DNA from: Fimbriimonadales bacterium
Lineage (GTDB): Bacteria > Armatimonadota > Fimbriimonadia > Fimbriimonadales > Fimbriimonadaceae
Direction of reading: 5' to 3'
NCBI GenBank assembly: GCA_026392145.1
Contig: JAPLCS010000095.1
Location: forward strand, 977-8,525
Length of the DNA stretch: 7,549 nucleotides
In this document: positions 1 through 6,960 of the stretch, in pieces
How positions within the stretch are numbered: the stretch's first letter is position 1
How the letters are laid out: each line of letters starts with the position of its first letter
Notes under the pieces: model-generated
Told to the model about the DNA's origin: nothing
Seen by the model: only the letters and a program-made list of their open reading frames with translations
Databases searched by the model: none
Program-made: the position numbers and the translations under genes

Positions 1-1212
1 AAACCGAATTCAAACCCTGCCGAATGCGCACTATGGATATTCCCCGCAGGAATAGCATTTGCAATGTTTGCATTTCGTTCCTCAAAACCTGATACCCCTG
101 AAAACCTCTCTGGAACCAACAAACCCTTCATCGGTCCACTGGCAATTGTCCTGCTAGGTTTTCTTCTCGCATTCGGCACACCCCTGAACAAGCTTCTATT
201 CTTCGGATTTCCCGGTTGGTCAGCTACAGGTTCTCCCAGTAGAGCTCTTGTCCTGATCGTCATAGGTCTATGCGCTCTTGCTGGATTAGGGGCGACACGC
301 ATGGAAGAAACGGATACCAACGATAAAAAATGGTTAGCAGTGGTAGCCATCCCACTCATCTTCCTAGCCATCGGATTTAATGCCCTCAATCTAATGCCTC
401 AACTGATTCAGCCTGGCAGTGAAGACTTCAAAAAAATAGTGGCATTACTCACAAAGGGTTCCATGCTCGAAGCAATCATCCCGATTCTTGCTTCGGTGGG
501 AGTCCTGCTACTCTGGGTCAAGTCAACAAACAACCCCAAAAATAGATGGTTGTCAGTAGCGTTAGTGGCAGGCTCTGGGATCTTCACCCAAGTCTCTTCC
601 GGCCCATTGTTACAGATTCCCGCTTCATCAATTCCCAGCCAAGAGCGATCAGCTACCCAATCCAAGAACTGGAATATCGCAGTCACCCCCAAAGCAAGCA
701 TGCCTCCAAATCTCAATTCGATTCGGAGAGAACATGACCTTTTTGGATACGACTCAATCCTCGAAAAAGGATTCGTTGAACAACTCAAACAAGCCACTCA
801 AGGTGACCCAGCTCCTCCAGAGAACGGCAACATGATGCTCTACCGGGGTGGCGCTTCCCAAGAATCTCTTCGACAACTGGGCGTAGGTAATAACGCCAGA
901 ATAGAGGGTGGGACCATCATTCACGATGGTTTTGATCATCAAATCATCAAGCCCAATCCCGGAGTGGATTCAATCCTTATCCGAGATAGATTCATGGAAG
1001 GAATGACCGTATCACCAATGGACGTAATTATTAAGAACAAAAACGGCTTCCGAAACGTCCTTATAACTAGCGATTTCCCAAGTGAAATCCGTATTGACTA
1101 CCCAGGTCGACACGGAATTAAGGTAGTCCTAGCAATTTTTTCAATACTTCTTGTATTCCTTTTTGGAACATTAACTAATAGAAATCGATACCATGAGCCA
1201 CAAAGTCCTTGA
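1..1212 (+). CDS. Polytopic membrane protein, YfhO-like C-terminal part (5' partial)
   Basis: The frame is open from the first base, so the gene starts upstream; the Met at position 64 lies inside a hydrophobic segment and is unlikely to be the true start. Hydrophobic helices are visible at about nt 25-75, 125-185, 240-297, 333-400, 460-520 and 545-600. A soluble, probably extracytoplasmic region follows (about nt 600-1110), then one last helix (about nt 1111-1170) and a short basic tail. In the soluble part, 'FGYDSILEKGFVEQL', 'PENGNMMLY' and 'LRQLGV' resemble the YfhO family (large bacterial membrane proteins, probably related to GT-C glycosyltransferases), where a 'GYD' segment and an 'LGV' segment precede a closing beta domain and a final helix. 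The family assignment is from remembered pattern only; substrate unknown. Its last 20 bases overlap the next gene, which suggests translational coupling. Confidence 0.6.
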   Translation, partial: KPNSNPAECALWIFPAGIAFAMFAFRSSKPDTPENLSGTNKPFIGPLAIVLLGFLLAFGTPLNKLLFFGFPGWSATGSPSRALVLIVIGLCALAGLGATRMEETDTNDKKWLAVVAIPLIFLAIGFNALNLMPQLIQPGSEDFKKIVALLTKGSMLEAIIPILASVGVLLLWVKSTNNPKNRWLSVALVAGSGIFTQVSSGPLLQIPASSIPSQERSATQSKNWNIAVTPKASMPPNLNSIRREHDLFGYDSILEKGFVEQLKQATQGDPAPPENGNMMLYRGGASQESLRQLGVGNNARIEGGTIIHDGFDHQIIKPNPGVDSILIRDRFMEGMTVSPMDVIIKNKNGFRNVLITSDFPSEIRIDYPGRHGIKVVLAIFSILLVFLFGTLTNRNRYHEPQSP

Positions 1213-1492
1213 ACCTGAAGTAATAAATTCCCACTCTTCAAGCTCCGACAATTCACCTCGGTGGATGACCGTAATTTTCGATAATGACAACGTACCTAGA
1301 GAGCTTGTAGTTCTCACCATCCTCGCCCAAACCGGATGCACAGTCGAAGAAGCTGAAATTGAAGTTTGGGAAGCAGAAAAGTACGGCAAAGCCCCAATCC
1401 ACTTTGCCGATAAAGAATTCTGCACTAAGTTAGCAGCAGAGTTCTCGCGAATAAAAGTCAAAGCAGAAGTCCATCCAGAATGGGCGGACTGA
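1193..1492 (+). CDS. ClpS-like adaptor protein, first of a tandem pair
   Basis: This 99-residue protein has a Ser-rich N-terminal extension (residues 1-22) and then a ClpS-type core: a beta strand 'WMTVIFDND', a helix rich in V/L/I, 'VEEAEIEVWEAEKYGKAPI', and a closing strand ending 'KAEVHPEW'. ClpS binds N-degron substrates and delivers them to ClpA/ClpC for degradation by ClpP in the cytoplasm. Length and the disordered N-terminal extension fit ClpS. Compared from memory with E. coli ClpS, the pocket pair Asn-Asp reads Asp30-Asn31, the gatekeeper Met position is Arg36, and the pocket His position is Glu62, so ordinary N-degron binding is doubtful. The start ATG lies inside the 3' end of the preceding membrane gene, with no clear Shine-Dalgarno. 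It shares roughly one third identity with the next gene (hand alignment, no gaps). It could be a ClpS-fold protein with another ligand. Confidence 0.8.
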   Translation: MSHKVLEPEVINSHSSSSDNSPRWMTVIFDNDNVPRELVVLTILAQTGCTVEEAEIEVWEAEKYGKAPIHFADKEFCTKLAAEFSRIKVKAEVHPEWAD

Positions 1493-1564
1493 TGCCCTCA
1501 TCAAGTCTATTTGCGACTTTATGGCGCTTAACAAAACAATTTTCCCAACGACTGATCCCAGTTA

Positions 1565-1849
1565 ATGAGTACCGAAACCATTGTCAATCCGAACATTTCG
1601 GGAAACACAGCGTCAAAGCGTGAGTCTTGGATTGTGGTTGTTTATGACAATGACCACAACAGCTTTGATGAGGTCATGATGATTCTGATGGTTGCTACAA
1701 AATGTAATTTTGAGGAAGCACAAATGGAAACCTGGGAAGTCCACAACCTCGGAAAGTCCGTTGTCCACCACGGTAGCCAAGATGAATGCGAACGAGTGGC
1801 AATCGTTATTCGGCAAATTGGCATCAAAGTCGAAGTTTTATCGGAGTAG
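1565..1849 (+). CDS. ClpS-like adaptor protein, second of a tandem pair
   Basis: This 94-residue protein has a polar N-terminal extension (1-21) and a ClpS core: strand 'WIVVVYDNDH', a Met-rich helix 'EVMMILMVATKC', then 'FEEAQMETWEVHNLGKSVV' and a final strand 'IKVEV'. It is closer to canonical ClpS than its neighbour, because the 'EVHNLGK' segment keeps the His (His60) that contacts the substrate alpha-amino group in E. coli ClpS. The upstream pair is again Asp28-Asn29 rather than Asn-Asp, and the gatekeeper position is Phe34. The ATG at 1565 is the first possible start, since two in-frame stops lie just upstream (1529-1531 and a later TGA). No Shine-Dalgarno is visible. It ends in TAG, 20 bases before the next gene. 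Likely a duplicate of the first gene that has since diverged. Confidence 0.82.
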   Translation: MSTETIVNPNISGNTASKRESWIVVVYDNDHNSFDEVMMILMVATKCNFEEAQMETWEVHNLGKSVVHHGSQDECERVAIVIRQIGIKVEVLSE

Positions 1850-1852
1850 TTT

Positions 1853-1857
1853 AGGAG
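1853..1857 (+). promoter_or_regulatory. Shine-Dalgarno-like AGGAG for the S41 gene
   Basis: AGGAG lies 12 bases before the ATG at 1870, somewhat far for an ideal site. It is the only clear Shine-Dalgarno-like motif before any start in the window. It supports 1870 over the alternative in-frame ATG at 1879, from which it would be even further. Confidence 0.45.
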
Positions 1858-1869
1858 TAAATTGTCGTA

Positions 1870-3231
1870 ATGATTCATATGGATTTCTTTGCAAACTGGA
1901 GCACAATCACACAGAAAAAAATAGTTCGAGGTTCAGCATTTCTCGGACTATTGATAGCCAGCTCGTTCTCGTTCGGCCAAACCATTGACAACAAGCCCGA
2001 AGTCAGAAAAGAAATACTTGATACCATCGCCAAAGTCGTAGATGATCGAGCGTTTGTACCTGGAGTTGACTTCAAAAAATGGAGCGAATTCATCACCAAT
2101 GAGCAAGCAAAAATTGATGAATCAAAGAATGATGACGAATTCAAATCATCAGTCAATGCCGCACTTCGCAAGTTTGGATTCAGTCACATTGTTCTTGCCA
2201 CTCCCAAAGACTGGAACACCCGACAAACAGGCAATACCGTAGGAATTGGTATCACCAGCCTCCCACAAGAAGGCGGAAGAGTCATCACCAGAGTCATTGA
2301 AAAGGGTCCAGCAGAAGAGGCAGGACTGGAAGTGGGCGATGTCATCATCTCATTCGAGGGCTAGCCCGTCACGAACACAACCGTCATGACAGGAGCAGAA
2401 GGCTCCGTAGCAAAGCTCAGAGTCAAGAAAGCAAACGGCAAAACTTTTGACTACGAAATCAAGCGACGAGCTTTCTCCACACGACAAAAAGACGAGCTCA
2501 AGTGGATTGAAGAGAACAAGACGGCAATGATCAAAGTCAACTCATTCGATCGTGCCTACGATCGCAATGTTATTGCTGACTTTATGAAAGAAGCTGTCAA
2601 GGCAAAGAACCTGATTATTGATCTCAGATCAAACGGAGGAGGGGCTGTCACCAATCTCTTTGACTTTGCTGGATACTTTCTTGATCCAAAACAAGACCTA
2701 GGTGCCTTCCTCGATAAAAACGCAGTGAGGTCCTACAAGTCAGAGTTCAAAGCAGAACCTGCCGACCTGAACTCCCTCATTCCTTTTAGCGCTGGCATCA
2801 TGAAGCCCTCCCGCAAACCAATGAGGTTCAAAGGAAACATCACGATTCTCATCAATGGTGGTACAGGAAGTGCTTCGGAAATTTTCACCGCAGCAATGAG
2901 GGACCTCTATGGCCGCTACGAAATTGATTCAACTGGTACCGTTGTAGCTTCAAAAGATGAAATTGAGGTGTCTATTGCCGGAACTAATTCTGCCGGTGCA
3001 GTGCTGTTCTCAACCTATGCTCCTGCATCCAACGGCTTTTACTTGCAGTATCCGCTTGCTGACTACGTCACTCCAAGCGGTAAGCGGCTCGAGGGCAACC
3101 CCATTCAACCCGATGTGAAAATCGAGGATCCCAAAGTCTGGGTTAAAAATGCACCAGATAGGGGCATCGAAATTGCACAAGCAATCTTCGAGCGCGCACG
3201 ACTCCGACAAGAGCGAATCAAAAAACAGTAA
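1870..3231 (+). pseudogene. Exported S41-family (tail-specific-protease-like) peptidase with PDZ domain, interrupted by in-frame TAG
   Basis: One frame reads 453 codons except for TAG at codon 165 (2362-2364); the two open parts are 1870-2361 and 2365-3231. Order: signal peptide (basic 'QKKIVRG', hydrophobic core, likely cut near 'SFSFGQT'), a helical N-terminal region (about 40-120), a PDZ domain (about 124-205; 'VIEKGPAEEAGLEVGDVI'), then the S41 domain with 'LIIDLRSNGGG' (from 248) and nucleophile motif 'GTGSASE' (Ser334), closing with 'YVTPSGKRLEGNPIQPDV'. The family cleaves proteins in the cell envelope. The Lys of the CtpA Ser-Lys dyad is not at its usual place ('SAGAVLF' where CtpA has Gly-Lys), so a tricorn/IRBP-like subgroup is likelier. 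The TAG falls where PDZ proteins commonly have Gln ('DGQPV'), so CAG to TAG is the simplest lesion. Without readthrough only a PDZ-truncated secreted fragment would be made. Everything after the stop still reads as intact S41, so the lesion is recent or a sequence error. Confidence 0.85.
2358..2367. repeat. Perfect 10-base palindrome GGGCTAGCCC containing the premature TAG
   Basis: GGGCTAGCCC is its own reverse complement and its centre is the in-frame TAG of the S41 gene. If the ancestral codon was CAG, the site was an imperfect palindrome that the change made perfect. It is too short to be a terminator. Confidence 0.5.
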
Positions 3232-3263
3232 CGAGATCAAACCGTTCTCATCAAATCTGAATC

Positions 3264-4953
3264 ATGAAAATCACCTTCCCGCAACTCATCACACTCAGTG
3301 TTGCGGGAATCCTCTCCGGTTGCGGCGCGAGCAACTCAAACGATCTTGCTGCGCCACCCCCTAAACTGGTCATACAGCCTCTTGAATCCAAAAATTCATT
3401 CATCATCGGCAACGGCCTGCGAATAACGATTGATTCAAACTGGAAACTACTGGTTCAAGTCCCCCTAAAATACGACCCAGAAGGCGAGGAAAAGATACAG
3501 TTCGGCAATGTTGAAATTTCGCCAGCTGCATTCGCATCCGAACTTCCAGCATTCAAAGGCTTCATCAAACGAAATTCAGTCAAGGAGCGGTCCTACACAC
3601 TAGCCACTACCCGAGGTGAAGCAACACTCACTTGGCAAAAGGATGATCTGTTTCAGCTTACATTTGACATAGAGAAGGTTAACATTCCACCAAAGACCTC
3701 CATTGGAAATTGGACCTATGAAGGAACTCAGTCCACCAACGGAAAGAGCCAAGCGGTGTTTAGTATCAAGGTCGATACACTCGCTGAACCAGTGACTTCA
3801 CCAATAACCAATCGCCCAGTACAAGTAAAGTTCGCCAACAGTTCAGAGTCAAGTGAATTGGTTACACGCCTCATCGAAGACCTTCGACTTACAACCGTCC
3901 GAAACATCCTCCCAGTAAGAAAATTTGGAATGGCTCCGTTTGGAATTTCAAACGACCTGTACTTCGGGCACACTTTCTGGGACGCAGATGTTTGGATGCT
4001 TCCCGCCCTCCTTTTCACTGAGCCCCAAGCCGCCAGAGACATAGTGGACTACAGACTGAGTTTGGTGGAACAAGCAAGAAAGAACGCTGCGATTACTCTC
4101 AAACAACCCTCCAAAGCATTACAGTTCCCCTGGGAATCATCGGTGAGCGGGAAAGAAACCGTACCTGGAGAGAGTAAAAAGGAACATCATATCACAGGTT
4201 CTGTGCTGTGGGGAATGACCCAAGCCGAGGCCGCCGGACTCGTACCCTCCGCAACGGTGAAACCCATCGCCCAAGGTGCAGCCACTTTCTATCAGTTGAG
4301 GTCTAAGAAGACCAACCGCGGTCGAGAAATCCCCGATCGCCCAATGGCTGACCAACGACAGAAACTGGGAAGGACCAACCAAATTCTACTTACCAAAAGA
4401 TGACAAGTCTCTTCTCACGTACGAGCATGACCCCCTTCGTTCATACAAACAAGCCGCAGCAGTCCTAGCCATTTACCCATTAGAATTTCCCGAAGCAGAA
4501 AAGAACGCACGGGCGATGATGGATCGATTTGAATCCAAAGTCATCAAAAATGGCCCAGCCATGACTGAATCAGTTCACTCGATAATTTGGGCAAGACTGG
4601 GTGAAACCGATAAAGCTCTGACCGCATGGAAGAAATCATACGAGCCATTCCTCGTCAAAGGATCCAACGAATTCAGTGAGAAAAGATCAACAGTTAGAAC
4701 CTACTTTTACACCGGCTCAGCAGGCGTTATCAACTCAGTGATCTACGGATTTGCTGGCATAAGACTCGACAAGAAACCCCAACAAAGGGCCACATTCAGA
4801 AAACAACTCAAATCGGGTTGGTTTCTATCAGTCACCCCCCATGTCCCAGCAGAGTTAGGCGATTTACAGCTAACCAACCTTGTCATAGATGGGAAAACAA
4901 CCTCATTAAAATGCACCGTAGATGGCAAAGTTACATTCCAACCACCAATCTAA
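3264..4953 (+). pseudogene. Lipoprotein glycoside hydrolase, GH65-like, frameshifted with internal loss
   Basis: The N-terminal part reads in frame 3 from ATG 3264 to about 4305; the C-terminal part reads in frame 1 from about 4300 to TAA 4951-4953. Residues 1-20 are a lipoprotein signal with lipobox Leu-Ser-Gly-Cys20. A beta-sandwich region follows (about 36-175), then the (alpha/alpha)6 catalytic domain with 'YFGHTFWDADVWMLPALL' (Asp240, Asp242) and 'FPWES' (288-292), both typical of GH65 (acid trehalase, kojibiose/maltose phosphorylase, PGGHG). The C-terminal part has 'RSYKQAAAVLAIYPLEF' and 'YFYTGSAGVINSVIYGFAGIRL', matching the GH65 end. The stretch joining them, which in GH65 carries the 'PDE' general-acid Glu and an 'NxYTN' segment, is absent: only about 17 codons lie between 'FYQLRS' and 'AQWL' where I expect roughly 55-60. 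The product would be truncated and inactive. Substrate (trehalose, other alpha-glucoside, phosphorolysis or hydrolysis) cannot be told. No Shine-Dalgarno precedes the start. Confidence 0.8.
4266..4344 (+). repeat. 9-base direct repeat (ATCGCCCAA) bracketing the GH65 lesion
   Basis: ATCGCCCAA occurs at 4266-4274 (encoding Ile-Ala-Gln in frame 3) and again at 4336-4344 (Ile-Ala-Gln in frame 1), 70 bases apart. The heptamer GACCAAC also occurs three times nearby, at 4310, 4350 and 4373. The frame switch falls between the two 9-mers. Short repeats like these can promote slippage, but a link to the lesion is not shown. Confidence 0.4.
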
Positions 4954-5010
4954 ACTTTCATCATTCAACACCTGAGCAATCTCCGGCAAAAGTGTTAAAC
5001 TCTCACTGAA

Positions 5011-6958
5011 ATGTCTCCAGACACTGATGTCTTGAAGCCGGGTCAATTTCAAAACGACCCAAACCAACCAAAGCCCTGGCAATTTGTACCGCTTCTCTAC
5101 TTACTTCAAGCGATGCCAGTTGCGGTGGTTCAAGAACTCAGTTCAGTCTTCTACAAGGACCTAGGGATAGCGGACCCAGCCATCGCAACTTGGACCTCAA
5201 TAGTAGCTCTTCCTTGGTCCCTACAATTCCTCCTCGGTCCCTTAGTCGACCTAAGTGCCAAGAAAAAGCAATGGATTCTGCACGGCCAAATCGCAATGGT
5301 CATCATGCTGGCAATCCTGCCCTTCTTCATCCTCCCCGGTGCAGGAGCGTTCAGCGCTTCACTAGTCTTCTTGGGTGCATTTGCATTCGTATCCGCGATG
5401 ACAAATATCGCGACCGACGGATTCTATATGCTGTCCATGTCCAAAGAGGGTCAGGCAAGTTTTGCGGGTGTTCAAACTGCCTTTTATAGGTTCGGACGAC
5501 TGCTCTGTATCGCCCTCGTTCCCATGATCGTCGGTCGGCTCATGCAGTTCAATGAAGTTAAAATCACGACCGGTGGCTCCCTGCGATTTGCCGTCAAAGG
5601 CGGTGCCGACAAAGAAAAGTACTACTTGAACTCAGCGACGTTCCACGTCAATCAAGGCGAACTCATCACTCCTGACGGAAAGAAACTGTTAGACAATGCC
5701 GACAAGCCAATTCAAATCCCAGGCGTCGCCAACGACTTTAATATTCAAAATGGCGAATTGCAAATTGGGAAAGATAAAACGCAAATCGGCCTCTATCGAA
5801 TGGGCAAATTAGCAACCGACAGCCCCGAAGAAGGTTCCTGGCAGCCCAGCTTGGCAGCCCACCAAATTCCCCACACCGAGTCAAACCGATACCTTCGAAG
5901 GAAGTGCTGCCAAACGGGCTGTACCAGCCAATTTAGCATGGACATTATCACTTTTCAGCATTGCACTCATCTACCTAGGCTCAATCGTTGCGGTCAGAAA
6001 ACAACTTCCAAATCCAGCACTCGACATGGGCCCAAGTGAAACTCAAAAGAGTGAATTCGTCCCAAACCTTGTAAGGACGCTGGGAATCCTTGGATTCTAT
6101 GGCACTACTTACTTCACCTTAAGTGCAACTTGGAAATTATTGGCAAATGCAATCGGAGGTCCCATGAACCAAAAAGGTTGGATGCTCCCCCAACAAGCCC
6201 TCTTTCTAGGAATCGAAACCACGCTTTCAGGCATTGCCGCAGAGATGATTCAACTCGCATTCTGTCTGCCAGTGGCAGTCGGGTTATTCCTCTGGCTTCG
6301 AAGCAGCATCCGCGGTACGGAAATGGGTGAAGCATTCTCCAGTTTCTTCCGGCAAAGCGGAATCATCCCCATCCTTTTCTTCATGCTGTTCTATCGATTT
6401 GCCGAAGCAATGGTCGCTAAAATGTCTGTCCTCTTTTTGAAAGGCGATCACAGCATGGGAGGGCTAGCTCTCGACAATACCGCTATCGGACTTGTCAAAG
6501 GAGCCATCGGAGTAGCAGGCATCATTTGCGGTGGAATCATAGGTGGAATCTTGGTAAGTCGTCTAGGACTGAAAAAGGGCTTCTGGATGATTGCTATCAT
6601 GATGCACCTTCCCATCTTGCTCTACATCATTGCCGCACTCACCAAGCCAAGTAGCATTGCAATCATAGCCACCATAGACTTCATTGATCAATTTGGTTAC
6701 GGGCTGGGTTATGCAGGCTACACCGTGTACCTGATGAGGATTGCTCAACGCGGGCAACATCGCACCGCTCACTATGCAATCGGCACAGGACTCGGTGCGA
6801 CCTTCATCGCTCTAAGCGGCATTCTGGGAGGAGTAATTCAAGCCAACGGTGGAGCGAACGGCTATATCCATGTTTTCGTGGCGGCACTTCTCTTCGGAAT
6901 TCCCGGTCTCATCACTCTCGCCTTTATTCCCCACGATGAGCCAGCCGAAAGCAACTGA
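5011..6958 (+). pseudogene. PAT-family (AmpG-like) MFS transporter with large hydrophilic insert, frameshifted
   Basis: The N-terminal part reads in frame 1 (5011 to about 5852) and the C-terminal part in frame 2 (open from 5813 to TGA 6956-6958). Removing the 13 bases at a direct repeat (5840-5852) joins them into a 644-residue protein. N-terminal helices carry 'LQFLLGPLVDLSAKKKQW' (MFS motif-A-like) and 'ATDGFYMLSM', both typical of the AmpG-like/PAT permeases that import muropeptides or acetyl-CoA; the C-terminal half has 'YGLGYAGYTVYLM' and 'TAHYAIGTGLGATF', also PAT-like. An unusual hydrophilic, beta-rich insert of about 125 residues (nt 5545-5935) separates helix 5 from the helix 'WTLSLFSIALIYLGSIVAV'. 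Unrepaired, the frame-1 product stops at 6039 after half the transporter. The next gene starts 2 bases after the stop, suggesting coupling. Substrate is unknown; anhydromuropeptide or a sugar are possibilities. Confidence 0.85.
5839..5861 (+). repeat. 10-base direct repeat with 13-base period at the MFS frameshift
   Basis: TGGCAGCCCA occurs at 5839-5848 and 5852-5861. The 13-base period equals +1 modulo 3, exactly the shift from frame 1 to frame 2. Both copies encode Trp-Gln-Pro, each in its own frame. Deleting one period gives the continuous reading 'EEGSWQPTKFPTPSQ' and on into the transmembrane helix. Confidence 0.75.
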
Positions 6959-6960
6959 TT

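Noticed and set aside
408..797. 129-codon open frame on the - strand
   Set aside because: It lies wholly inside the membrane-protein gene, its translation has no recognisable domain, and the + strand reading has coherent transmembrane helices.
1503..1519. Inverted repeat AAGTC/GACTT between the two ClpS genes
   Set aside because: Five base pairs with a 7-base loop and no T-run after it; too weak for a terminator.
1492..1623. Small + strand frame whose ATG overlaps the first ClpS stop (TGATG)
   Set aside because: About 43 codons, overlaps the start of the second ClpS gene, and its translation looks random; it could at most act as a coupling leader.
2362..2364. TAG read as pyrrolysine or as a sense codon
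   Set aside because: TAG ends another gene in the window, the position is not catalytic, and no pyrrolysine machinery is visible; a CAG-to-TAG change is simpler.
3728..4042. 104-codon open frame on the - strand
   Set aside because: It is antisense to the GH65 region that contains the conserved 'FWDADVW' motif; its own translation is Ser/Arg-rich without any domain.
4266..4335. A 70-base insertion between the ATCGCCCAA copies as the cause of the GH65 frameshift
   Set aside because: Removing 70 bases would restore the frame, but the segment encodes 'QGAATFYQLRS', which looks like genuine GH65 sequence, so a deletion fits better.
4954..5010. Possible promoter before the permease (TTCAAC and TTAAAC)
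   Set aside because: The spacing between the two hexamers is about 25 bases, too long for a sigma-70 promoter, and the matches are poor.
5800..5870. Programmed ribosomal frameshift as explanation of the permease frame change
   Set aside because: No slippery heptamer or downstream structure was seen, whereas a 13-base repeat-associated insertion accounts for the shift exactly.
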